64,000 nt of DNA, taken from NCBI GenBank assembly GCA_963626805.1, contig CAVFXS010000046.1, positions 62,001 through 126,000 of the forward strand, given 5' to 3'. Source of the stretch: CAG-632 sp963626805. Lineage in GTDB: Bacteria > Bacillota > Clostridia > Lachnospirales > Lachnospiraceae. The first letter of the stretch is position 1; each line of letters starts with the position of its first letter. Positions 53,619 to 61,463 of the stretch are shown here, piece by piece. A program made the translations under genes and the position numbers. Below the pieces are notes generated by a model that saw nothing but the letters and a program-made list of their open reading frames with translations, ran no database searches and was not told where the DNA came from.

Positions 53619-55298
53619 ATGCGGGTTGGTAGAATTCAGAAACAGATAGTACAAATGATAGCTGCACTGATTTGTGTGATAGCTGCATCGATATTTCGAG
53701 CAATTCGGACGGAGAACCTGTATTGGAGTGTGGCTTTGTTTTTATTGGTTTATGTACTATATGTCAGCATTGATATTATCTGGCTGCAGAGTTTGCATCG
53801 TCGAATTATGCAGAAAAAAATACGGCATTATTTATGTGGGACTGCAATTTTGATTTGCTTCTGGTTATTGCTCCGCTCCATTCGGTTTGGATTGCTATGG
53901 GATGGGATGATTCGGCGTTATGCATGGTATGGATATTATATCCCTATGATTTTGATTCCGCTATTTGGCTTTTATACAGCATTATACATGGGAAAGCGGG
54001 AAGATTATGATCTGCCTATTCGATGGAAGTTACTCTGGATACCGGCTGTTTTATTGATTCTTGGAATTCTGACGAATGAATTTCATCAGTTAGCATTTCG
54101 AATACATAGAGAAAGCCCGGAACAGTATAGCAGGGGTATTTTTTATCTTTGCGCCGCAATATGGATAGGCGTGCTTGAAAGTAGTGCGATTTTGATCCTT
54201 TTAAAGAAAAGCCTGATATTGAATATTGGAAGAGAGAAAATAATACCATTTATAGTATTGGGAGTATCAGGAGTTTATTATCTTCTGTATGCTATTAACA
54301 GTGAAATATTTGGATTTGTAGAATTAACAGCGGCATTTGCACTGTCCCATGCGTGTATATGGGAAAGCTGCATAGCAATTGGAGTATTTCCGGTAAATAC
54401 GAATTATGAATCATTGTTTCAGTATTCCAGATTAAAGATGTTGATCATTGATCAAAAAGGCAAAATATATTATCATTCTATGCATCATACACTGAATATA
54501 TCTGACTATCTGGAGGAAATTACTCAGGGGCAGATGATATTATTGGATACAGACACAGAATTACATAGTGTTCCGATACAGGGGGGATATATTGTATGGC
54601 AGGAAGATATTACAGAGATAAATGAAATAATCCGGGAAAAACAAGAGATGGAACGAGTGCTGCGAGAACAGACAGAACTTATGCAGCAGGAGTATGAGAT
54701 GGATTCCAGACGGATACGTATACAGAAGATGAATCAGATTTATCAGCTGGTAGCAGAGGAAACAAGAGGAACCTGTGATAAAATTCTGCTGGGGATAGAG
54801 GAACTGAAGGCAGGGAAGGATAACGAGGATCAGAGAAAGCAGCTGCTTCGTATTAATCTGGAAGGCGTATATGTGAAACGTCGGTGCAACCTGTTAATGA
54901 TATGGGAGAGCATGGGACAGATTCCGGTTGAGGAATTGCATTTTTGCTTTGAAGAAAGTCTTGATAACCTGGAAATCTGTGAAATGAAAGCATCTTTATC
55001 AATGCAATTACAGGGAAGTCTGAATAAAGAGACGGCGGTTTTGCTTTATGATATATTAGAACAGGTAATAGAACAGATTCTATTTATAGCAGACCGGTTG
55101 TACGTTATACTGACAGAAGATCCCCATCAGATAATCAAACTATCTATATTTATTCATAGCTATGAGAAAATCAAGGATGTACGAATGCCGGGAACACTCG
55201 ATCAGCTATTACAGAAACAAAAGGTGGCATACTTTTTTAAAAAAGAAGAAAAAACAGAATATCTATTTTCAGCAAGACTTCCGGGGGAGGTAAGATAG
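53619..55298 (+). CDS. Seven-helix membrane sensor lacking kinase motifs
   Basis: A 559-residue protein. The N-terminal 240 residues hold about seven membrane helices, like the 7TM histidine-kinase sensor module. A PAS-like stretch (SRLKMLIIDQKGKIYYHS) and a coiled coil follow. The C-terminal 230 residues have the helical lay-out of a kinase core, but there is no phospho-His and no N- or G-box was found. I infer a pseudokinase sensor working with the true kinase that begins at the very next base. ATG 53619 with AAGGGG upstream is preferred to TTG 53592. Confidence 0.68.
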   Translation: MRVGRIQKQIVQMIAALICVIAASIFRAIRTENLYWSVALFLLVYVLYVSIDIIWLQSLHRRIMQKKIRHYLCGTAILICFWLLLRSIRFGLLWDGMIRRYAWYGYYIPMILIPLFGFYTALYMGKREDYDLPIRWKLLWIPAVLLILGILTNEFHQLAFRIHRESPEQYSRGIFYLCAAIWIGVLESSAILILLKKSLILNIGREKIIPFIVLGVSGVYYLLYAINSEIFGFVELTAAFALSHACIWESCIAIGVFPVNTNYESLFQYSRLKMLIIDQKGKIYYHSMHHTLNISDYLEEITQGQMILLDTDTELHSVPIQGGYIVWQEDITEINEIIREKQEMERVLREQTELMQQEYEMDSRRIRIQKMNQIYQLVAEETRGTCDKILLGIEELKAGKDNEDQRKQLLRINLEGVYVKRRCNLLMIWESMGQIPVEELHFCFEESLDNLEICEMKASLSMQLQGSLNKETAVLLYDILEQVIEQILFIADRLYVILTEDPHQIIKLSIFIHSYEKIKDVRMPGTLDQLLQKQKVAYFFKKEEKTEYLFSARLPGEVR

Positions 55299-56603
55299 AT
55301 GTATACATTTCAAATGCTTTCGGCGATGCAACAGGTTTGTTTATTATCTTGTATGCTGATTCTTTATACGGCAGGATTAATCTTGCTTATACAACAGGTA
55401 TATAATTGGAATATCGGAATTCAGAGTATTGTATTACTGGTATGGCTCAGTGTATGGACTACAGAATTAATTTTGTTAATTAGAGAATATCGTATACTTC
55501 AGAAATATGAAAACAGAAATGGGATGGCAGGGGAGATTCCGGTATGGATGATATGGGGGATGATTATGGCTTCAGCCCTCGGGCTCTTTATTATGAGCTG
55601 GAAATTACGACAGAGAGAGCGAAATCGAATTAGTGCCAGATCTATAAGGGAAGGAATTGACAATCTTCCGGTTGCGGTAGCATGCTTTCGGGAGGGAGGG
55701 CAGGTGGTTTTGGCGAACCATAGAATGTACCGGATATTGGATGACTTGACGGGCAACACCGTGTTGTCGGAGCAAAAACTATATCGGGTATTACAGGATA
55801 ATCTGGCACAGCAGATGATAAAAAATGCAGGAACAGACCGCCCGGTTATAGAACTGTCAGACGGATCAAGCTGGGAGGTGGTCAGTGAGCAGATACAGAT
55901 CCAGGGCGAGAATTATGAACAGATAAATCTGGCTGAAATCACCGAATATTGCCAGTTATACAGGCAATTGGAATCTAAGCAGAAGGAACTTCTGGAGCAG
56001 AGAAAAAGAATACAGAAGTTATCAGATATGGTGGAAGTTATAAGGCACGAGGAAGCCGTGCTGAATTCTAAAATTCGGATTCATAATGATTTGGGGAAAG
56101 CAATTTTAAGTACCAGACTTCTTTTGCAGAAGAAGACCCTCACAAAAGAAGAGATACTTGATGGTGTGATGATATGGGAGAATGCGATTTGTTATCTGAG
56201 TGAGAATGATGGACAAGGGTATCAACATGAGCAGGGAGCAACAGATCAACAGCTATTGACTGAGATTCTGACATCTGCGAAGGAACTTGGCTGCTGTGTA
56301 GTGCTGCAGGAGGATGGAGAAACGAATCATGCTCAGGCCGGTATATTACGTATCGTATTGCGGGAGGCAGTTATTAACGCAGTCCGCCATGCAGGAGCCA
56401 GTGAAGTATATGCATATATTACAGACATTGATGCACATTGGGTGCTTCGCATAACGGATAATGGAAAGGACAGTCAGGCGGAGTTAAAAGAAGGGGGCGG
56501 CTTGACTGGAATCAGACAGCAGGTGGAGGCTGTCGGTGGAGAGATGCGAATTATTTTAAAACCGAGATTCGAACTTGTAGTGCGATTGGTTAATCATGAT
56601 TAG
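55299..56603 (+). CDS. Membrane sensor histidine kinase (NarL-partner type)
   Basis: A 434-residue kinase with three membrane helices at about 11-32, 40-60 and 82-100, a PAS-like domain near 115-215, and a coiled coil. The probable phospho-His is H262 in RIHNDLGKAIL. The ATPase domain has the N-box LREAVINAVRHAGAS (N360), ITDNGKD, and the Gly-rich EGGGLTGIRQQVEAVGG. This fits kinases that pair with LuxR/NarL regulators, one of which follows 48 bases later. Its ATG directly abuts the stop of the preceding sensor, so the two membrane proteins are made together and may form a complex. Confidence 0.82.
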   Translation: MYTFQMLSAMQQVCLLSCMLILYTAGLILLIQQVYNWNIGIQSIVLLVWLSVWTTELILLIREYRILQKYENRNGMAGEIPVWMIWGMIMASALGLFIMSWKLRQRERNRISARSIREGIDNLPVAVACFREGGQVVLANHRMYRILDDLTGNTVLSEQKLYRVLQDNLAQQMIKNAGTDRPVIELSDGSSWEVVSEQIQIQGENYEQINLAEITEYCQLYRQLESKQKELLEQRKRIQKLSDMVEVIRHEEAVLNSKIRIHNDLGKAILSTRLLLQKKTLTKEEILDGVMIWENAICYLSENDGQGYQHEQGATDQQLLTEILTSAKELGCCVVLQEDGETNHAQAGILRIVLREAVINAVRHAGASEVYAYITDIDAHWVLRITDNGKDSQAELKEGGGLTGIRQQVEAVGGEMRIILKPRFELVVRLVNHD

Positions 56604-56651
56604 GTAACTATATTCAGCAAATAGACCAAAAGATAAATGGAGGCGAAAAGA

Positions 56652-57275
56652 ATGATTCGAATTTTATTAGTGGATGATTCCAGACAATCCAGGTATTATA
56701 TTCAGGGACTGCTTGCAGAAGAGGCAGAATATGAGATAATTGCTTCGATTGAGAGTGCGGCAAATGCAGAATTATATTGTGTAAAGCATAGTATTGATAT
56801 GATTTTGATGGATGTGTGTACCGCAGACAATATAAGTGGTCTGATGATCGCCAGACAATTAAAGAAAAAATATCCGCAGATTTTAATAATAGTGATTACA
56901 TCCTTGCCTGAATATAGTTTTATAAAAAAAGCAATGGAGGCAGGATGCGAGGGGTTCTGGTATAAAGAGTATGGGAATGTAGAACTGTTAGATGTTATGA
57001 ATCGGGTCAGAAATGGCGAGACGGCATATCCGGATCGGACACCCATTATTTCGATTGGAGATGCGTATAGTACCGATTTTTCAGAACGTGAGCTTGAAAT
57101 TGTACGTCTGCTGTCAGAAGGATATTCCAGACAGGAAATTGCAGACCACCTATTTATATCTCCCCGTACAGTTCGATTCCATATTGATAGTATGAAAGAG
57201 AAAACGGGTTATGAGGATACGATGCAACTGGTGTCAGAGATGCTTCTTAGAAAGCTGGTAGCAGAAGATTTGTAA
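56652..57275 (+). CDS. LuxR/NarL-family response regulator
   Basis: A 207-residue response regulator. The receiver has the acidic pocket DD at 8-9 and the phospho-acceptor D54 in ILMDVC, with VITSLP and the conserved Lys in FWYKEYG. The C-terminal helix-turn-helix reads LSEGYSRQEIADHLFISPRTVRFHI. GGAGG at 56639-56643 lies eight bases before ATG 56652, so ATG 56637 is rejected. It completes a three-gene signalling unit closed by a terminator. Its targets are unknown; the SPFH gene just downstream is one candidate. Confidence 0.9.
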   Translation: MIRILLVDDSRQSRYYIQGLLAEEAEYEIIASIESAANAELYCVKHSIDMILMDVCTADNISGLMIARQLKKKYPQILIIVITSLPEYSFIKKAMEAGCEGFWYKEYGNVELLDVMNRVRNGETAYPDRTPIISIGDAYSTDFSERELEIVRLLSEGYSRQEIADHLFISPRTVRFHIDSMKEKTGYEDTMQLVSEMLLRKLVAEDL

Positions 57276-57286
57276 AAGTTCAGAGG

Positions 57287-57315
57287 TAACTGCCATTTTA
57301 GGCAGTTATTTTTTT
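57287..57315 (+). terminator. Intrinsic terminator after the response regulator
   Basis: TAACTGCC at 57287-57294 pairs with GGCAGTTA at 57301-57308 over six bases, followed by seven T residues. Confidence 0.85.
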
Positions 57316-57391
57316 GGAATGAAATTAGTAAAATATCAGTGGTTAGATGACGAAAAATGTAATTTGGTAAGTGCGAAGGGAGAAGTATACT

Positions 57392-58657
57392 ATGGGATTA
57401 ATAAAAGCAATTGCGGGTGCAGCTGGCGGTGTACTGTCAGATCAATGGAAGGAGTTCTTTTATTGCGAAGCTCTTCCTGCTGATGTATTGGTTACTAAGG
57501 GAGAGAAGAAGATTGGTGGACGATCTTCTAATACAAAAGGGGAAGATAATATCATTTCTAACGGTTCAGTGATAGCGGTGGCTGATGGTCAGTGTATGAT
57601 TATTGTTGAACAGGGAAAGGTAGTAGATATTTGTGCGGAACCGGGAGAGTTTACATATGATAGTTCTACGGAACCTTCCATATTTTGTGGAAGTCTAAGT
57701 GACACTATTCCGGCAGTATTTAAAAATATCGGAAAGCGTTTTGCGTTTGGCGGAGAGGCTCCAAAGGATCAGAGAGTTTATTATTTTAATACAAAGGAGT
57801 TGCTGGGGAATAAATATGGAACGCCGACCCCGGTTCCGTTTCGGGTAGTGGATACAAATATTGGATTAGATGTAGATATCAGCATCCGATGCTTTGGAGA
57901 GTATAGTTATCGGATAACAAATCCGATTCTGTTTTATACCAATGTATGCGGAAATATTTCGGGGGCATATAATCGTGCAGAGCTTGATGGGCAGCTGAAG
58001 ACAGAGCTTATGACAGCACTTCAGCCGGCATTTGCAAGGATTAGTAATATGGGTATTCGATACTCAGCCTTACCCGGACATACGATTGAATTGGCAGATG
58101 CCTTGAATGAGATACTCTCTAAGAAATGGAGAGAGTTAAGAGGTATTGAAATGGTTTCCTTTGGCTTGTCATCTGTAAAGGCAAGTGATGAAGATGAGCA
58201 GATGATTAAAGAGCTTCAGAGAAATGCCACCTTCAGAAATCCTAATATGGCAGCGGCACATATGGTAGGAGCTCAGGCAGCAGCCATGCAGGCAGCAGCT
58301 CAGAATGAGAGTGCCGGTCCGGCAATGGCATTTATGGGAATGAATATGGCTGGACAGATGGGTGGAGTAAATGCAGCTTCTTTATTTCAGATGGGACAGC
58401 AGACGACACCACAGATGAATTCACAGCAGGTACAACCGGCGAATCAGCAAATGGCACCTCAGGGGGCTGTAGGCTGGACATGTGCCTGTGGGGCAATAAA
58501 TAAGGGTAAATTCTGTTCTGAATGTGGTACTCCAAAACCGGCAGGTGTACCGCAGTATAGATGTGATAAATGTGGATGGGAGCCGGAAAATCCAACACAG
58601 CCACCTAAATTCTGCCCGGAATGTGGAGACCCGTTTGATGATGGTGATAGGATTTAG
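57392..58657 (+). CDS. SPFH-domain protein with C-terminal zinc ribbons (YdjI-like)
   Basis: A 421-residue cytosolic protein. Residues 1 to about 290 are an SPFH/band 7 domain of the YdjI or 'virion core protein' type (IKAIAGAAGGVLSDQWKEFF, FGEYSYRITNP). An Ala/Met/Gln-rich linker follows, then two zinc ribbons: CACG with CSEC near 370-390 and CDKC with CPEC near 398-420. In Bacillus the related YdjI is part of a membrane-stress complex with PspA, but no PspA gene is seen here. GGGAG about nine bases upstream supports ATG 57392 rather than GTG 57371. Confidence 0.82.
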   Translation: MGLIKAIAGAAGGVLSDQWKEFFYCEALPADVLVTKGEKKIGGRSSNTKGEDNIISNGSVIAVADGQCMIIVEQGKVVDICAEPGEFTYDSSTEPSIFCGSLSDTIPAVFKNIGKRFAFGGEAPKDQRVYYFNTKELLGNKYGTPTPVPFRVVDTNIGLDVDISIRCFGEYSYRITNPILFYTNVCGNISGAYNRAELDGQLKTELMTALQPAFARISNMGIRYSALPGHTIELADALNEILSKKWRELRGIEMVSFGLSSVKASDEDEQMIKELQRNATFRNPNMAAAHMVGAQAAAMQAAAQNESAGPAMAFMGMNMAGQMGGVNAASLFQMGQQTTPQMNSQQVQPANQQMAPQGAVGWTCACGAINKGKFCSECGTPKPAGVPQYRCDKCGWEPENPTQPPKFCPECGDPFDDGDRI

Positions 58658-58676
58658 ACAGATTGGAGGATTAGCA

Positions 58677-59408
58677 ATGGGATTATTTGGAAAAATGTTT
58701 GAAAAGAAAACATGTGCATTTTGTGGTGAAGATATCGGACTTTTTGGAAATCGAAAACTGGAAGATGGTAATATGTGCAAGGAATGTGCATCTCTGTTAT
58801 CTCCATGGTTTAGTGATCGGAAAAACAGTACAGTTGCTGAAATACAGGAACAGTTATTATATAGAGAGGAAAACAAGGCAAAGCTGGAAGCTTTTCATAC
58901 AACGCGGTCACTGGGAAGAAATGTTAAGGTTTTGGTTGATGAAGAACAGAATCTTTTTATGGTTTCCAGAACGAGAAATATAAAGGAAGAAAATCCGGAT
59001 ATATTGGCATTTTCACAGGTGACCGGATGCGATTTGGATATTGATGAAGAGAGACATGAGATTACATACGAGGATAAGGACGGAAACGAAGTAAGTTACA
59101 ATCCGAAGAGATATGAGTATGAATATAATTTTTATATGATTATTCGTGTAAATCATGCATATTTTGATGAAATAAAATTCTTATTGAACCAATCAAGTGT
59201 TATTGGAAAGGGAACAGAATATAATCAATATAAGGAGATGGGAACGGAGATCTGTAATCTACTATCTGATGCACGACAAAACGTCCGAGATCAGATTGCA
59301 GAAGCAAAGGCTCCTAAAACTGCTATGGTCTGCCCATTTTGCGGTGCAACCACGATTCCGGATACGAATGGCTGCTGCGAATATTGTGGTGGAGCTATGA
59401 ATATATAA
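58677..59408 (+). CDS. DUF4428-like zinc protein with C-terminal zinc ribbon
   Basis: A 243-residue protein. The N-terminus has a CAFCG-x-CKEC zinc site in the DUF4428 style (KTCAFCGEDIGLFGNRKLEDG, cited in part). The middle resembles the beta-rich domain that usually goes with DUF4428 (EYNFYMIIRVNHAYFDEIKF). The C-terminus ends with CPFCGATT and CEYCGGAM. TGGAGG lies about eight bases before ATG 58677. It is 19 bases behind the SPFH gene and probably works with it. The function is unknown. Confidence 0.75.
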   Translation: MGLFGKMFEKKTCAFCGEDIGLFGNRKLEDGNMCKECASLLSPWFSDRKNSTVAEIQEQLLYREENKAKLEAFHTTRSLGRNVKVLVDEEQNLFMVSRTRNIKEENPDILAFSQVTGCDLDIDEERHEITYEDKDGNEVSYNPKRYEYEYNFYMIIRVNHAYFDEIKFLLNQSSVIGKGTEYNQYKEMGTEICNLLSDARQNVRDQIAEAKAPKTAMVCPFCGATTIPDTNGCCEYCGGAMNI

Positions 59409-59422
59409 ATATATAAATGATA

Positions 59423-59451
59423 TTGCCCATATGATTTTTATGTGGTAAGAT
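59423..59451 (+). promoter_or_regulatory. Promoter of the small DUF4190-like gene
   Basis: TTGCCC at 59423-59428, a 17-base spacer, TAAGAT at 59446-59451, 25 bases before the start codon. Confidence 0.5.
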
Positions 59452-59476
59452 ATAAAAAAAAGAGAGGAGATACATT

Positions 59477-59761
59477 ATGGAAAGTACGCCAGGAAAAGCA
59501 ATAGCAGCATTGATTCTGGGAATTGCGTCAATTGTATTTGGCTGTGGAGGTGTTGGTCTGATTTGTGCGATCATAGACCTTGTATTATGCGGACAGCTTG
59601 GAAAAGAGTATCCGGAATTGCCAAAGCAGGCAAAGGCAGGTAAGGTACTGGGAATCATCGGATTGGTTCTGGGTATTATCGGATTGATAGTGATTGCTAT
59701 CATGATAGCTACTGGAGCAATTGCAGGTTTAGCAGGATCTTCATCAAGTTATTATTATTAA
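59477..59761 (+). CDS. Small DUF4190-like membrane protein
   Basis: A 94-residue protein with two membrane helices, at about 8-34 and 53-82, separated by a charged loop (GKEYPELPKQAKAGKVLG). The repeated pattern KAIAALILGIASIVFG and KVLGIIGLVLGIIGLI is typical of DUF4190. The tail SSSSYYY is short and polar. GAGAGGAG lies eight bases before the ATG. It has its own promoter and terminator. Such proteins often accompany zinc-ribbon and SPFH proteins in Firmicutes; no function is known. Confidence 0.75.
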   Translation: MESTPGKAIAALILGIASIVFGCGGVGLICAIIDLVLCGQLGKEYPELPKQAKAGKVLGIIGLVLGIIGLIVIAIMIATGAIAGLAGSSSSYYY

Positions 59762-59774
59762 AATACCAGAAAAG

Positions 59775-59809
59775 CAGCGGCGGAGATATTTCCGCCGCTG
59801 TTATTATTT
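59775..59809 (+). terminator. Terminator after the small membrane protein gene
   Basis: CAGCGGCGGA at 59775-59784 pairs perfectly with TCCGCCGCTG at 59791-59800. The tail TTATTATTT is T-rich but broken. Confidence 0.7.
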
Positions 59810-59860
59810 AAGTAAGGAACACCATAGCAGTTGGACGAATATGATAAGATATAAAGTGAA

Positions 59861-60193
59861 GTGGTGGTGAATATCGTGGTACCGACCATTGAAAATATTA
59901 ATATTCGTCATATCATCCAGAAGGCTGTGGAAGAAAATGCAATTATTATAGATGTAAGAAGCCGACAGGCGTTTAACAGTGGTCATATTCCGATGGCTAT
60001 GAGCGTTCCTTTTGAAGAAATACAAAATGGAAGAGTACGGATTCCAAAGAATCGAGTATTGATCATATACTGTGAACATGGTACTAACAGCATAAAAGCG
60101 GCACGGATTCTGACAGACCAGGGATATCGGGTGATCAACACGGTGGGAGGAATCGAGCAATATAATAAAGATTTAACGGTAAGCCGGCAGTAA
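59861..60193 (+). CDS. Single-domain rhodanese-like protein
   Basis: A 110-residue rhodanese. IIDVRSRQAFNSGHIPMAMSVPF holds the conserved Asp-Arg and GHIP motifs (cited in part), and the catalytic Cys lies in YCEHGTNS, where the usual Arg of CxxGxR is Asn. It probably moves sulfur from thiosulfate or a persulfide, but the changed loop leaves the activity open. The start is uncertain among GTG codons at 59861-59869 and 59876; none has an ideal ribosome site. The stop lies in the loop of a terminator. Confidence 0.75.
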   Translation: MVVNIVVPTIENINIRHIIQKAVEENAIIIDVRSRQAFNSGHIPMAMSVPFEEIQNGRVRIPKNRVLIIYCEHGTNSIKAARILTDQGYRVINTVGGIEQYNKDLTVSRQ

Positions 60194-60205
60194 CGCCGGC
60201 TTTTT
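60182..60205 (+). terminator. Intrinsic terminator at the end of the rhodanese gene
   Basis: AGCCGGC pairs perfectly with GCCGGCT over six bases that contain the stop codon, followed by TTTT. Confidence 0.85.
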
Positions 60206-60206
60206 C

Positions 60207-60235
60207 TTGACAGTTGTCAGAGAGAAACGTACAAT
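60207..60235 (+). promoter_or_regulatory. Promoter of the RNA methyltransferase gene
   Basis: Perfect -35 TTGACA at 60207-60212, a 17-base spacer, and TACAAT at 60230-60235, 44 bases before the start. It begins directly after the terminator. Confidence 0.7.
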
Positions 60236-60278
60236 AAACTAGAATAATGGACATTAATAGAAAGAGTAGAATCAGAAT

Positions 60279-61445
60279 ATGGATAAGATAGAGCTGATAG
60301 CACCGTGCCACTTCGGTCTGGAGTCGGTGCTGAAAAGAGAAATACAGGATCTGGGATATGAGATCGTACAGGTGGAGGATGGCAGAATTACGTTCCGTGG
60401 GGATGTGGAGGCACTCGCCCGTGCGAATGTATTTATCCGTACAGCAGAGCGTATTATGGTGAAGGTTGGCGGCTTTCCGGCGAAAACCTTTGATGAATTA
60501 TTTGAAGCAACCAAGGCCCTGCACTGGGAGGATTATCTTCCGAAGGATGCGAAGTTCTGGGTGTCAAAGGCATCCACGAAGAACAGCGCATTGTTCAGTG
60601 CATCCGACATACAGTCAATTGTAAAAAAGGCAATTGTGGAGCGGTTAAAGACCGTGTATCATGTGAACTGGTTTGATGAGGACGGAGCCGAGTATCCGAT
60701 CCGGGTGTTTATTAATAAAGACATGGTAAGTATTGCATTAGATGCATCGGGTATTTCATTGCATAAGCGGGGATACCGGCAGCTGGTTGGTAAGGCACCG
60801 ATTTCTGAAACGCTGGCTTCCGCACTGATTATGCTGACACCTTGGAACAAAGACCGGATTCTGGTGGATCCGTTCTGCGGAAGCGGTACGTTCCCAATCG
60901 AGGCGGCCATGATCGGAGCGAGGATCGCACCGGGAATGAAGCGGACATTTACCGGACAGAAATGGACAAACATCACATCGGAGTCCGCATGGAAGGCTGC
61001 GGTTGCAGAGGCAGAGGACCGGATACTCCGGGATGTTAAGATGAGTATTCAGGGATATGATATTGATAATAGTATCGTGAAATGTGCAATGGAAAATGCG
61101 AGAGCTGCCGGAGTCGGAGACCAGATCCATTTCCAGCAGAGAAGTGTGGCAGAGTTAAGCAATCCGAAAAAGTACGGATTCATCATTACCAATCCTCCAT
61201 ATGGAGAACGACTGGAGGAGCAGGATGAGCTCCCGGATCTGTACCGGATGATCGGTAAGAGCTTTGATAAGCTGGATACCTGGTCAAAGTATATCATCAC
61301 TTCCTATGCAGAGGCTGAGAAATATCTGGGGAAGAAAGCAACGAAGAATCGGAAGATTTATAATGGTATGATCAAGGCATACTATTATCAGTATCTGGGA
61401 CCGAAGCCGCCGAGACAGCCGCGGCCGGAAGAGAGACGTATTTAG
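60279..61445 (+). CDS. THUMP-domain 23S rRNA guanine methyltransferase (RlmL/YpsC-like)
   Basis: A 388-residue SAM-dependent RNA methyltransferase. The N-terminal 60 residues are a ferredoxin-like domain, followed by a THUMP RNA-binding domain to about 160. The catalytic Rossmann fold has VDPFCGSGTFPIEAA for SAM, QGYDIDNSIVKCAMENA, and the target-binding ITNPPYGERL. This fits the single-domain RlmL group (YpsC in Bacillus), which methylates N2 of a guanine in 23S rRNA. The start lacks a strong ribosome site but agrees with the family. Confidence 0.9.
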   Translation: MDKIELIAPCHFGLESVLKREIQDLGYEIVQVEDGRITFRGDVEALARANVFIRTAERIMVKVGGFPAKTFDELFEATKALHWEDYLPKDAKFWVSKASTKNSALFSASDIQSIVKKAIVERLKTVYHVNWFDEDGAEYPIRVFINKDMVSIALDASGISLHKRGYRQLVGKAPISETLASALIMLTPWNKDRILVDPFCGSGTFPIEAAMIGARIAPGMKRTFTGQKWTNITSESAWKAAVAEAEDRILRDVKMSIQGYDIDNSIVKCAMENARAAGVGDQIHFQQRSVAELSNPKKYGFIITNPPYGERLEEQDELPDLYRMIGKSFDKLDTWSKYIITSYAEAEKYLGKKATKNRKIYNGMIKAYYYQYLGPKPPRQPRPEERRI

Positions 61446-61463
61446 CAGAAAGGGATTGTACAC

